From Priestia megaterium (GTDB taxonomy: Bacteria > Bacillota > Bacilli > Bacillales > Bacillaceae_H), in assembly GCF_009497655.1 (NCBI RefSeq), contig NZ_CP023317.1, positions 3,935,501-3,999,500 of the forward strand: a DNA stretch of 64,000 bases, written 5' to 3'. This document shows positions 8,618-17,590 of this stretch, one piece after another. The translations under genes and the position numbers were made by a program. Under the pieces are notes generated by a model that saw nothing but the letters and a program-made list of their open reading frames with translations, ran no database searches and had not been told where the DNA came from. How positions within the stretch are numbered: position 1 is the first letter of the stretch; the number at the start of each line of letters is the position of its first letter.

Positions 8618-9667
8618 CTATTTCTGTGCGTAGCGAGAAATAAAGCTTCCAACGTTTCGCAGCGGTTCAATATAATCAACAAGCTTTGTAGAAACAGCTG
8701 ATTTGGGCATCCCATAAATGACAGCTGTTTCTTTAGATTCAGCCAATATAAGCGCGTCTTTATTTTTCTTTAAATCAATAATGCCTTCCGTTCCATCCGC
8801 CCCCATTCCCGTCAACACAATAGCAAGTTTTTGATAACCTGAAATTTTACTAATCGACTGAAACAAACGATCCACTGAGGGGCGATGTCCCTTTACAGGT
8901 GAAGAAGTGTCTAAACAAATGCTGAGCTGTCCTTCTTTCTCTACAACCGTCATATGAAAACCTCCAGGCGCAATGTACGCACATCCTGAGCGCACGATTT
9001 CATTGTCTTGTGCTTCTTTCACTTCAATATCAGCTAGCTGATCTAGTCTAACCGCTAATGATTTTGTGAAATTTGGAGGCATATGCTGCACAATAAAAAT
9101 AGGTGCGTGTATGTCTTTTGAAACAGTTGATAATACTTCTTGCAGCGCACGCGGTCCTCCAGTAGAAGTGCCAATACAAATCATTTTGTTCACTTTCGTC
9201 CCCATCGGGAGGTTATATACACTTCTGTTTTGCACGTGCTGATGACTGCTTGAAGATATGTTGGCTTTACTAGCAAGCAATAGTTTAGAGATAAGCTCAT
9301 CTTTCACTTTATGTAAGTCCAGCGAAATAGCTCCCGAAGGTTTAGCAACAAAATCAACTGCGCCGTACTGCATAGCGGTCAGCGTATTTTCAGCACCTTC
9401 TATTGTTGTACTCGATAACATGACAACAGGAAGGGGCTTCACACGCATAAGCTGCTTTAACATATCTAAGCCATTCATTTTAGGCATTTCGATATCAAGT
9501 GTCACAATGTCTGGCGACAGCTCGAGCGCTTTTTTCAACCCTTCTTCACCGTTACGTGCGGTACCCACAACGTGAAAACGCCTGTCACATGCTAAAAAAT
9601 CGCCGATTAGCTTTCGCATAAATGCAGAATCATCTACAATAAGCACCTTTATTTCATTCACTCTCAT
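8618..9667 (-). CDS. cheB: Chemotaxis response-regulator methylesterase CheB
   Basis: 349 residues: a receiver domain (Asp12/Asp13 in LIVDDSAF, phospho-acceptor Asp58 in TLDIEMP, Lys109) joined by a linker to the CheB esterase domain. The catalytic triad is visible as Ser168 (GTSTGGPRAL), His195 (VQHMPPNF) and Asp in TGMGADGTEG. It removes methyl groups or deamidates receptors during adaptation. The partner methyltransferase CheR is not encoded in this window, as is usual for this operon. Confidence 0.97.
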   Translation of the reverse strand: MRVNEIKVLIVDDSAFMRKLIGDFLACDRRFHVVGTARNGEEGLKKALELSPDIVTLDIEMPKMNGLDMLKQLMRVKPLPVVMLSSTTIEGAENTLTAMQYGAVDFVAKPSGAISLDLHKVKDELISKLLLASKANISSSSHQHVQNRSVYNLPMGTKVNKMICIGTSTGGPRALQEVLSTVSKDIHAPIFIVQHMPPNFTKSLAVRLDQLADIEVKEAQDNEIVRSGCAYIAPGGFHMTVVEKEGQLSICLDTSSPVKGHRPSVDRLFQSISKISGYQKLAIVLTGMGADGTEGIIDLKKNKDALILAESKETAVIYGMPKSAVSTKLVDYIEPLRNVGSFISRYAQK

Positions 9668-9670
9668 TTC

Positions 9671-10540
9671 CTACCTTTCAAGAAAAAATCGTTTGAGGCG
9701 CCGAATAAACATTCCCTCGTTTTTAGCCGTTATCCTATTGTCTTGAGGAATAAGAATATTCACCATTTCTATTAGTGATACACTTGCTTTAGATGTTGGG
9801 TTTTGAAGCAAAAAAGGCATTTGGCGATTGACCGCTTTCTGGACAGCTTGATCGTTTGGCACAATACCTAATAGAGAAATAGATATGTTCAAAAACTGCT
9901 GAACAGCTCGGTTAAATCGTTCATACGTCTCATTTCCTTCTTTGTCAGAAAGCGTTTTGTTAATAATAAGACGAACCGGTGCTGATACAGAATAGGAAGC
10001 TGCTAGCTTAATAGCAGCGTAAGCATCTGTGATAGATGTAGGTTCGGGTGTTGTGACCACGATCATTTCATCTACAGCTTTTAAAAACTTAAGCACACTC
10101 TCTGACATGCCCGCTCCCATATCAAAAATCATGTAATCGTATTGATTTGTCAAAGAACTCAATTCTTGTATTAAATGAGCAAGGTCCGATGGAGACCATT
10201 CAAATACAGAGGAAATTCCCGTTCCACCAGCCACATAAGCTAAATCTTCAGGACCTTTTTTAATAATTTGCTGGATGGAAAGCTTTTTTTCTAGCAAATC
10301 AACCATCGTATAGGAAGCAGTTTGTCCAATCAAAATATCAATATTTCCCATCCCTATATCCATGTCAAAAAGAAGAACTCTTTGCTTTTGCTTCGTTAGC
10401 GCAAGAGATAAGTTTAATGATAGATTCGACTTTCCAACTCCTCCTTTTCCGCTTAACACGGCTATCGTTTTACAATTCCTTAAAGAGTTTTGATGTTTCT
10501 TTAACACTTTTTCTCTTAAAACTGCTGCTTGATCATTCAT
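9671..10540 (-). CDS. flhG: Flagellum number/placement ATPase FlhG (YlxH, MinD-like)
   Basis: 289-residue MinD/ParA-type ATPase that works with the FlhF GTPase in basal-body placement and C-ring assembly. The deviant Walker A SGKGGVGKSNLSLNLSLAL and the MinD-like FDMDIGMGNIDIL and FDMGAGMS segments are present. An ATG at 10561 lacks a ribosome binding site, so I start at ATG 10540 (MNDQAAVL), 9 nt after GGAG. It overlaps the end of flhF by 8 bp, implying coupled translation. Confidence 0.95.
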   Translation of the reverse strand: MNDQAAVLREKVLKKHQNSLRNCKTIAVLSGKGGVGKSNLSLNLSLALTKQKQRVLLFDMDIGMGNIDILIGQTASYTMVDLLEKKLSIQQIIKKGPEDLAYVAGGTGISSVFEWSPSDLAHLIQELSSLTNQYDYMIFDMGAGMSESVLKFLKAVDEMIVVTTPEPTSITDAYAAIKLAASYSVSAPVRLIINKTLSDKEGNETYERFNRAVQQFLNISISLLGIVPNDQAVQKAVNRQMPFLLQNPTSKASVSLIEMVNILIPQDNRITAKNEGMFIRRLKRFFLER

Positions 10541-11630
10541 CTTTCCAATCTCCAAACACATCGTCGATAAACTCTTCTATTTTAAATGACGAAACATCTT
10601 CTGGTACATCCTGCCCGTTTGTTGTAAAAGCAGCTCGTTGGCCGTAACGATACAACATATTTAAAAGCGAGCCTTTGTGAGTTGTTTCATCTCGCTTCGT
10701 AAAAATCAGTTGATCAACAGGGAGACTAGCAAAACGTTCATATATAGCTTTCATATCTGATGCTTTTGACGTTAGTGCTAGAACAAGAAACGTTTGCAAA
10801 TCTTCTTGAAACGTAATAATTTTCTTTAAATCATTTACATATTGCGGTTCTAAAAAGTTACGGCCTGCTGTGTCAATAAAAATCACATCGTATGCTTTTG
10901 TTTCCAGCAAAGCTTTTTTAAAATCTTCTCCGTTATAGCAAATCGTTAAAGGCGCATTTAAGATCGAAGCGTACGTCTTGAGCTGCTCAATCGCTGAAAT
11001 TCTATAGGTGTCCGTTGTGATAAATGCTATTTTTTGATTTTGTTCTAGGACACACTTTGCAGCCAATTTAGCAAGAGTGGTTGTTTTACCGACACCTGTT
11101 GGCCCTACTACACTTACATATTTTTTGAAAGGACCGCTCCATTCACTTGCTTTAAACTGATTGGTAAACCAGTTTTTCGTCCACTTCATGAGTTGGTTTG
11201 AGTTAGGGCGATGTAAGTAGTAGTACTCTAGCATAGGAGCCTCCCAGTTTTCTAAAATAGCTTCGTCTATTTCTTGCAAACGCAAATAAGCAAGCACATC
11301 TTCCACTACTTTTGGATATGAACCTGAAGAAACCTTTGGCATTTGACTCATTTGTGAGACAAGAGTATTTAACTCACTGAGCTGCTGCTTCATAAAAGAT
11401 TGATTATCTTCCATACTGGGTTCTGGCGGCGCTGAGTTCTTCTTTACGCTCAGCTTTTCTACGGGATCGACAGCTGCCAATACTTCTATTTTCGCCTTAG
11501 TAAATAAGCCAAGAAAACCTCCTGTTCGAATTTGTTTCGAATGTAAAATAACCGCTTCCTCACCTAAATCTGAACGAATGGCTTTCATAGCTTGCGGCAT
11601 AGATTCTACTACATATTTTTTTACTTTCAT
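10533..11630 (-). CDS. flhF: Flagellar SRP-type GTPase FlhF
   Basis: 365 residues: a B domain with the basic N-terminus MKVKKYVVESMPQAMKAI, a linker rich in Gln/Ser, and an SRP-family NG domain. The P-loop is [14 protein letters not shown] (about 174-187); G2-like TTDTYRISAIEQLKTYA and G3 IDTAGR follow. It is the third SRP GTPase in this window, beside Ffh and FtsY. Its ATG overlaps the flhA stop codon and it overlaps flhG downstream, so flhA-flhF-flhG are coupled. Confidence 0.97.
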   Translation of the reverse strand: MKVKKYVVESMPQAMKAIRSDLGEEAVILHSKQIRTGGFLGLFTKAKIEVLAAVDPVEKLSVKKNSAPPEPSMEDNQSFMKQQLSELNTLVSQMSQMPKVSSGSYPKVVEDVLAYLRLQEIDEAILENWEAPMLEYYYLHRPNSNQLMKWTKNWFTNQFKASEWSGPFKKYVSVVGPTGVGKTTTLAKLAAKCVLEQNQKIAFITTDTYRISAIEQLKTYASILNAPLTICYNGEDFKKALLETKAYDVIFIDTAGRNFLEPQYVNDLKKIITFQEDLQTFLVLALTSKASDMKAIYERFASLPVDQLIFTKRDETTHKGSLLNMLYRYGQRAAFTTNGQDVPEDVSSFKIEEFIDDVFGDWKDE

Positions 11631-13666
11631 CAGATATCCACCACTCCAACACTTTGAACTTCAACATTTGCTTCTAACTCGTTATATGATAAAACCGCCA
11701 TATGAGGAAAATACCGCTCAGTGATTTGACGCACGTACATCCTCACTGCAGGAGAACATAACACAATTGGAGACTGTTCTTGAAAAGAAAGTGTTTCTAT
11801 TTGCTTAGCTATACTTTCCACAATAGCTTGTGAAACGTTAGGGTCTAGTGATAAATAGTTCCCATGCTCCGTTTGTTGAACAGCTTCCGCCATCGTTTTT
11901 TCAACTTTTCCTGAAAGGGTAAGAACTCGAAGCAGACCTTCTTGGACCGTATATTGACTGGTAATTTGCCTTGCAAGTCCTTGCCTGACATATTCAGTTA
12001 ACAAATCGGTGTCTGACGTCATTTTTCCGTAGTCGGCCAGCACCTCAAAAATAATGGGTAAATTTCGAATTGAGACGCTCTCTTTTAAAAGTTTTGCCAG
12101 TACCCTTTGAATGTCTCCAACGGAAAGCGGATTAGGCGTTACTTCCTCAATTAAAATAGGATACGTTTCTTTTGTGTGATCAATTAGTTGCTTTGTCTCC
12201 TGCCTTCCAATCAGCTCATGCGCATACGATTTTATAACTTCTGTTATGTGCGTAGACACAACCGACGGTGGGTCCACAACGGTATACCCAAACATCTCAG
12301 CCTGCTCCTTCACCGACTCGCTAATCCATTTCGCAGGCATTTTAAAAGCTGGTTCTAACGTATCAATTCCTTCAATCAACTCATCATCCATTCCGGGACT
12401 GATTGCTAAGTAGTGATCGAGCAGCAGCTCCCCTTTCGCCACTTCATTGCCCTTTATTTTAAGACAGTATTCGTTGGGCTGAAGCTGAATGTTATCTCTG
12501 ATACGAACAACTGGAATGACTAATCCTAGCTCAAGTGCCAGCTGGCGCCTAATCATAACAATTCGATCGAGTAAATCGCCTCCTTGATTCGTATCAGCAA
12601 GCGGAATTAATGCATACCCAAATTCAAATTCAATCGGATCAACGCTTAATAGATTGACAACACTCTCTGGACTTTTCATTTCATTGTCTTCTAGCTCTTC
12701 TTCAGTAGGGGCCATTTCTTCACGAACCGCCTGATTTTTAGCCTGAGACAAATAATAGCCTCCCACACCTAATAAAATAGCAATAGGCATTGTAATGACA
12801 TCATTAATTGGCGTGATTAAACCAAGAGCGGCAATTGTTCCTCCAGTTACATAAAGCATAATGGGAAAAGCAAACAGCTGCCGTGTAATATCTTCGCTCA
12901 AATTGCCTGTTGAAGCAGCTCTCGTGACAATAATTCCCGTCGCTGTTGAAATCATGAGGGCTGGAATTTGACTCACTAATCCATCGCCTACTGTTAACAA
13001 AGTAAACGTTTGGGATGCTTCAGTGATGGACATTCCCATTTGCAGCATGCCGATAATAATTCCAAACAAGATGTTAATAAGGGTAATGACAATCCCTGCA
13101 ATGGCATCACCTTTGACGAATTTACTAGCTCCATCCATTGCTCCGTAAAAATCTGCTTCGCGCTGAATTTTTTCACGGCGGTCAATTGCTTGTTTTTCTG
13201 AAATCATACCTGCATTTAAATCTGCATCAATGCTCATTTGTTTCCCTGGCATCGCATCCAAGGTAAAACGTGCGGCTACTTCAGAAACACGCTCCGCTCC
13301 TTTTGTAATAACGAGAAACTGAATGATAATTAAAATAATAAAGACAACAAACCCCACTAACGGATTTCCACCAATCACGAAGTGGCCAAATGTTTCCACT
13401 ACTCCGCCTGCTTCTCCTGTTCCTAAAATTGAACGGGTTGTCGATACGTTCAAACCTAATCGAAACAGCGTAAGAACCAGCAGCAAAGACGGAAACACCG
13501 ATAGCTCTAAAGGTTCTTTCATATTCATGGAAACGAGCAGTACAAGCAGCGCAAGAGAAATGTTAATCATGATTAAAATACTTAATAACCATGAAGGCAA
13601 CGGAATAACAAGCATAACGATAATGAGTACAACACCTATAACAACTGGCAGTTCTCTTGCAGACAT
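11630..13666 (-). CDS. flhA: Flagellar type III export gate protein FlhA
   Basis: 678-residue FlhA of the export gate. The N-terminal half carries several membrane helices and the conserved cytoplasmic loop with ARFTLDAMPGKQMSIDADLNAG (FHIPEP region). The C-terminal cytoplasmic domain forms the nonameric chaperone/substrate docking ring and includes TVVDPPSVVSTHITEVIK. Length is normal for Bacillus. The ATG at 13666 follows AGGAGAG. It is flanked by flhB and flhF. Confidence 0.98.
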   Translation of the reverse strand: MSARELPVVIGVVLIIVMLVIPLPSWLLSILIMINISLALLVLLVSMNMKEPLELSVFPSLLLVLTLFRLGLNVSTTRSILGTGEAGGVVETFGHFVIGGNPLVGFVVFIILIIIQFLVITKGAERVSEVAARFTLDAMPGKQMSIDADLNAGMISEKQAIDRREKIQREADFYGAMDGASKFVKGDAIAGIVITLINILFGIIIGMLQMGMSITEASQTFTLLTVGDGLVSQIPALMISTATGIIVTRAASTGNLSEDITRQLFAFPIMLYVTGGTIAALGLITPINDVITMPIAILLGVGGYYLSQAKNQAVREEMAPTEEELEDNEMKSPESVVNLLSVDPIEFEFGYALIPLADTNQGGDLLDRIVMIRRQLALELGLVIPVVRIRDNIQLQPNEYCLKIKGNEVAKGELLLDHYLAISPGMDDELIEGIDTLEPAFKMPAKWISESVKEQAEMFGYTVVDPPSVVSTHITEVIKSYAHELIGRQETKQLIDHTKETYPILIEEVTPNPLSVGDIQRVLAKLLKESVSIRNLPIIFEVLADYGKMTSDTDLLTEYVRQGLARQITSQYTVQEGLLRVLTLSGKVEKTMAEAVQQTEHGNYLSLDPNVSQAIVESIAKQIETLSFQEQSPIVLCSPAVRMYVRQITERYFPHMAVLSYNELEANVEVQSVGVVDI

Positions 13667-13696
13667 TAATTTTTCTCTCCTTACAATAGCGTAACG

Positions 13697-14779
13697 TTAC
13701 ATTTTATTTTGAATGCGGTATACGTAAGCTAATATTTCAGCCACCGCTTTAAAAAACTCTTCTGGAACCGCATCCCCTACTTTGGTTTGATCAAAAAGCG
13801 CTCTTGCCAGCGGGCGGTTCTCTACCATGATAATTTCATGACTTTTGGCAATTCCTTTGATCTTTTGAGCAATAAAATCCACGCCGCTGGCTACAACATA
13901 GGGAGCATCCATTTTTTCTTCATCATATTTTAAAGCAATGGCATAATGAGTAGGGTTTGTAATGACGACATCTGCTTTTGAAACTTCTTGCATCATGCGA
14001 GACATTGCCATTTCACGCTGCTTTTGCTTTATTTTTGATTTGATTAGAGGATCTCCTTCAATGTTTTTATGCTCATCTTTGATATCTTGCTTTGACATTC
14101 GAATATTTTTCTCGAAATCAAACTTTTGGTACAAATAATCAAGCAGCGATAAAAATAAAAGCATAAGCGAAGCTGCAAGTCCCATTTGAAAAACAAGCTT
14201 AGACAGAACAACCAGCGAGTCCCCTATACTTTTTTGAGATAAATTTAATACATCTTCTATGTGAATCCATAAGATAAAAAACGTGACGGCTCCGATACAC
14301 ATAATTTTCAGCGTTGACTTGATTAGTTCTACCAGCGCTCTCATGGCAAAAATTCGTTTGGCTCCGCTAATAGGGTTAATCTTTTCTAACTTAGGCTGAA
14401 GGGACTCCGTGGAAAAAAGAATGCCAACCTGCATATAATTCGCTCCGAGCGCAGCAACAAAAGCTGCGAGCATGACAGGACCCGCTGCAAGAGCAATTGA
14501 AGGAAGAAGATGCTTAAACATCGTAAATACGCGCTCTGCCGTCACTTCCTCAAGCATATACGTTTGAAAAGCTTCTCTTAACAGCTTCATCATTTGCTGT
14601 AAAAATTGTTTGGCTCCAAACAAAAAATAAAGAAAAACCATTAAAAGAATGAGCGCAGTGGTAACGTCTTGACTTTTAGCTACCTGTCCTTTTTTTCGAG
14701 AGTCCTGCTTTTTTTTAGGTGTAGCTTTTTCCGTTTTTTCTCCTGCAAAAAATTGCAAATCAACTTTTACTAAAAACAA
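13697..14779 (-). CDS. flhB: Flagellar export switch protein FlhB
   Basis: 360 residues. The N-terminal EKTEKATPKKKQDSRKKGQVAKSQD motif, four membrane helices, and the NPTH autocleavage site at Asn275-Pro276-Thr277-His278 are all present. FlhB switches the exporter from rod/hook to filament substrates through interaction with FliK, which is unusual here. The start is TTG at 14779 with GGAGGGG upstream. It follows fliR by 2 bp. Confidence 0.97.
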   Translation of the reverse strand: MFLVKVDLQFFAGEKTEKATPKKKQDSRKKGQVAKSQDVTTALILLMVFLYFLFGAKQFLQQMMKLLREAFQTYMLEEVTAERVFTMFKHLLPSIALAAGPVMLAAFVAALGANYMQVGILFSTESLQPKLEKINPISGAKRIFAMRALVELIKSTLKIMCIGAVTFFILWIHIEDVLNLSQKSIGDSLVVLSKLVFQMGLAASLMLLFLSLLDYLYQKFDFEKNIRMSKQDIKDEHKNIEGDPLIKSKIKQKQREMAMSRMMQEVSKADVVITNPTHYAIALKYDEEKMDAPYVVASGVDFIAQKIKGIAKSHEIIMVENRPLARALFDQTKVGDAVPEEFFKAVAEILAYVYRIQNKM

Positions 14780-14781
14780 AG

Positions 14782-15558
14782 CTACACCCCTCCTAATATG
14801 CGGATCATCGCGCGCATCGCTTCTATCATTTGTTCAAATATGATTTGCATCATATAAAACATGCTCCCCATCACTACAATTAGTAAAATAAAAGCAACGA
14901 TGATTTTCACCGGAAATCCAACTACGAAAATATTTAACTGCGGAACCGTTCTCGCGACGATGCCAAGCGCGATATCGACTAAAAATAATGAACCAACCAA
15001 AGGCAAAGACATTTGAACGGCTACTAAAAACATCGATGAAAAAACAGTTATGATGTGTGTAGCAAATGCTTGGCTTCCCACAGGGAAAGCTACTTTGTCT
15101 AACGGAATAATTAAATAACTATTATAAATGCCATCTATTAATAAATGATGCCCATTGGTCGATAATAAAAATAGAAGAGCAAATACATATAAATATTGAC
15201 CTAGTATCGGACTTTGCGCCCCTGTCTGCGGGTCTATTACATTGGCAATGGCAAACCCAATTTGAAAATCGATGAGACCTCCGGCGATTTGAATAGCCAT
15301 AATAAATACATACGCAGTCAAACCAATAAACAACCCAACAGCACATTCTTTTACTACTAAAAGTACAAACTGTGCATCTAACGAAACGACGGGTAAATCA
15401 ATCGTTGTCGCAATAATGACGGATAGCGAGGCAGATAAACCTACCTTATGAACTGCGGGAATCGTTTTGTATGAAAATAGCGGAACAGTGATAAAAAAAG
15501 ACGTTACCCGCACTAGTACTAGTAAAAACGCGGGATAGGATAAGATCAACTGACTCAT
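14782..15558 (-). CDS. fliR: Flagellar export gate protein FliR
   Basis: 258-residue, mostly hydrophobic protein with about six membrane segments. With FliP and FliQ it forms the helical export gate. Typical blocks are RVTSFFITVPLFS, GLTAYVFIMAIQIAGGLIDFQIGFAIANVIDPQTGAQSPILGQ and the C-terminal PQLNIFVVGFPVKI. ATG start, placed directly between fliQ and flhB with 2-bp gaps. Confidence 0.97.
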   Translation of the reverse strand: MSQLILSYPAFLLVLVRVTSFFITVPLFSYKTIPAVHKVGLSASLSVIIATTIDLPVVSLDAQFVLLVVKECAVGLFIGLTAYVFIMAIQIAGGLIDFQIGFAIANVIDPQTGAQSPILGQYLYVFALLFLLSTNGHHLLIDGIYNSYLIIPLDKVAFPVGSQAFATHIITVFSSMFLVAVQMSLPLVGSLFLVDIALGIVARTVPQLNIFVVGFPVKIIVAFILLIVVMGSMFYMMQIIFEQMIEAMRAMIRILGGV

Positions 15559-15560
15559 AG

Positions 15561-15830
15561 CTATCCTACGTACCGATACAGATTTGAAAAAATTTCATAT
15601 GTAAATGAAATCATTTTTGATAACATCCACGGACCAAAAAATACAATCCCTACTAAGACCGCTACAATCTTAGGAACAAAAGCAAGAGTTTGCTCTTGAA
15701 TTTGGGTAGTTGCTTGAAAAATACTAATAATGAGCCCAACTACAAGGGCCAGCAGTAATAGAGGACCAGATACAATTAAAATTGTATACACGCCTTTTTC
15801 TGCTAACGAAATGACAAATTCTCCATTCAT
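15561..15830 (-). CDS. fliQ: Flagellar export gate protein FliQ
   Basis: 89 residues with two membrane hairpin helices (about 15-38 and 50-75), the classic FliQ size and topology. The conserved ATTQIQEQTLAFVPKI loop is present. It assembles with FliP and FliR. Located between fliP and fliR in the standard gene order. Confidence 0.96.
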   Translation of the reverse strand: MNGEFVISLAEKGVYTILIVSGPLLLLALVVGLIISIFQATTQIQEQTLAFVPKIVAVLVGIVFFGPWMLSKMISFTYEIFSNLYRYVG

Positions 15831-15840
15831 TGTCTATCAC

Positions 15841-16509
15841 CTATTGAAAACTTATTAATAATGATTTAACAACTAAATTCCAGCCGTCAACCAGTACAAA
15901 TAGTAAAATTTTAAATGGGAGCGAAATCATAACGGGAGGAAGCATCATCATTCCCATAGACATCAGCACGCTTGCTATAATCATATCGATAATGAGAAAA
16001 GGAATAAAAATCATAAATCCAATTTGAAATGCCGTCTTTAGCTCACTGATCGCATAAGCTGGAACGAGCGCAGTTAAGGGAATATCTTGAACAGAGGATG
16101 GTTTATCTATATCCGCATATTCTAAAAAAAGAGCTAAATCTTTTTGTCTTGTATGAGCACTCATAAATTCTTTCATTGGTTCAGCTGCTTTTTTATAGGC
16201 TTGATTCAACGTGATTTTTTCTTTTAAAAGCGGCTGAAGCGCCTGTTCATTTACCTGAGAAAAAGTTGGTGCCATAATAAAAAATGTTAAAAACAGCGAT
16301 AAACCAACTAATACTTGATTAGGAGGCATTTGCTGTGTCCCAAGCGACGTACGTACAAATGAAAGCACAATGACAATTCGTGTAAAGCAGGTCATCATGA
16401 TTAAAATTCCAGGAGCTACTGAAAACACCGTCAGCAGCAACAAAAGCTGGACAGAAGTTGAAATATTTGTAGGACTGCTCGAGTTAAAGAGATTCATCAC
16501 TTCATTCAT
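15841..16509 (-). CDS. fliP: Flagellar export gate protein FliP
   Basis: 222 residues. The signature SVAPGILIMMTCFTRIVIVLSFVRTSLGTQQMPPNQVL, the ISELKTAFQIGFMIFIPFLIIDM segment, and the C-terminal MMLPPVMISLPFKILLFVLVDGW are fully conserved. It forms the pentameric base of the gate with FliQ and FliR. The ATG at 16509 overlaps the end of fliO by 8 bp, implying translational coupling. Confidence 0.98.
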   Translation of the reverse strand: MNEVMNLFNSSSPTNISTSVQLLLLLTVFSVAPGILIMMTCFTRIVIVLSFVRTSLGTQQMPPNQVLVGLSLFLTFFIMAPTFSQVNEQALQPLLKEKITLNQAYKKAAEPMKEFMSAHTRQKDLALFLEYADIDKPSSVQDIPLTALVPAYAISELKTAFQIGFMIFIPFLIIDMIIASVLMSMGMMMLPPVMISLPFKILLFVLVDGWNLVVKSLLISFQ

Positions 16510-17143
16510 CGTTCTTTTTGTTCCTTTCTAACTCTTTCAGTGCGTTTTGTCTTTTTATTTTCATTTCATTCATTTCTCGCTGAAAAAGCTGCTGAAAAGA
16601 ATGACTAGATTTCTCTTCTTTTTTAGAAGTGAATTTTTCTAAAAAAGACGGTAGTACGACTTTATATTCGCCCTCGTTTTTCTGTTGTTCCTCATACTGC
16701 GTAAGCAGCTGCTGTTTCTCTTGCCCTGTAATTTCTGAAAGAAGCTGCACATTTTCACCGACTCCAATAACAAAAAGCTGATTTCCAACTTTGACTACTT
16801 GTACAGACTTGCTGCTTCCAACATTTGTACCACCCAAGTTTTGTACGACTTTATTTTTTTGTAGCAGCCTTCCTTTTTTATTTACAAATTTTAAGAGCGC
16901 AAAAAGCAGCCCAATTACAAGTAAAAACGCGAATATCATCTTCACGATATCTCCAGCTGAAAGCGCAGGCGTCGCCTGGAGTTCAGTTTTTTCTTTTGAA
17001 TCAGTACTCTCACTCTCTGAACACTTCTCCGTTTTCTCCAAACATTCTTTTACCGATGCAGATCCACTTTCTGCATAGACGATTTGATTTGATCCTGCTA
17101 ATACGCTTATTAACAGCGCAACAATTACGAACTTTCGCAGCAA
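16502..17143 (-). CDS. fliO: Flagellar export assembly protein FliO (FliZ in older B. subtilis naming)
   Basis: 213 residues: an N-terminal signal peptide (cleavage probably near VYAES, about residue 25), an acidic Ser/Glu/Cys-containing extracytoplasmic stretch with two cysteines, one membrane helix (about 66-86), and a basic cytoplasmic tail with a SH3-like segment NLGGTNVGSSKSVQVVKVGNQLFVIGV. FliO helps assemble the FliP ring. The TTG at 17143 is 6 nt from GAGGTGG. The sequence is weakly conserved, as usual, so position before fliP supports the call. Confidence 0.9.
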   Translation of the reverse strand: MLRKFVIVALLISVLAGSNQIVYAESGSASVKECLEKTEKCSESESTDSKEKTELQATPALSAGDIVKMIFAFLLVIGLLFALLKFVNKKGRLLQKNKVVQNLGGTNVGSSKSVQVVKVGNQLFVIGVGENVQLLSEITGQEKQQLLTQYEEQQKNEGEYKVVLPSFLEKFTSKKEEKSSHSFQQLFQREMNEMKIKRQNALKELERNKKNDE

Positions 17144-17206
17144 TGTCTGCCACCTCTTACTTCAACATAGTGTAAGATTAGCGGGAAACTCCCGCCAATC
17201 TGTTGT

Positions 17207-17569
17207 TCATCCAATTGCTTTTGAAATTGCCTCTAATACACGATCTGCTTGAAACGGCTTAACGATAAAATCTTTTGCCCCTGCTTGAATGGCATCAATC
17301 ACCATTGCCTGCTGTCCCATCGCTGAACACATGATCACCTTGGCATCACTTTTTATGTTTTTAATTTCTTTTAAGGCCGTAATTCCATCCATTTCAGGCA
17401 TCGTAATATCCATTGTGACAAGATCTGGTGCATGCTCTTTAAATAACTCCACAGCCTGCTGGCCATCTGCCGCTTCCGCTACTACTTCATATCCATTTTT
17501 CGTTAAAATATCTTTAATCATCATGCGCATGAATGCAGCATCATCTACAATTAAAATTCGGTTTCCCAT
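17207..17569 (-). CDS. cheY: Chemotaxis response regulator CheY
   Basis: 120-residue single receiver domain. The acidic pocket is Asp9/Asp10 (LIVDDAAF) with phospho-acceptor Asp54 (TMDITMPEMDG); the switch Ser and Lys104 (IVKPF) are present. CheY-P binds FliM/FliY to alter rotation. It sits between fliY and fliO, as in B. subtilis. FliY next door carries the CheY-P phosphatase sites. Confidence 0.97.
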   Translation of the reverse strand: MGNRILIVDDAAFMRMMIKDILTKNGYEVVAEAADGQQAVELFKEHAPDLVTMDITMPEMDGITALKEIKNIKSDAKVIMCSAMGQQAMVIDAIQAGAKDFIVKPFQADRVLEAISKAIG

Positions 17570-17590
17570 CTCTACTCCTCCTAAAAATCA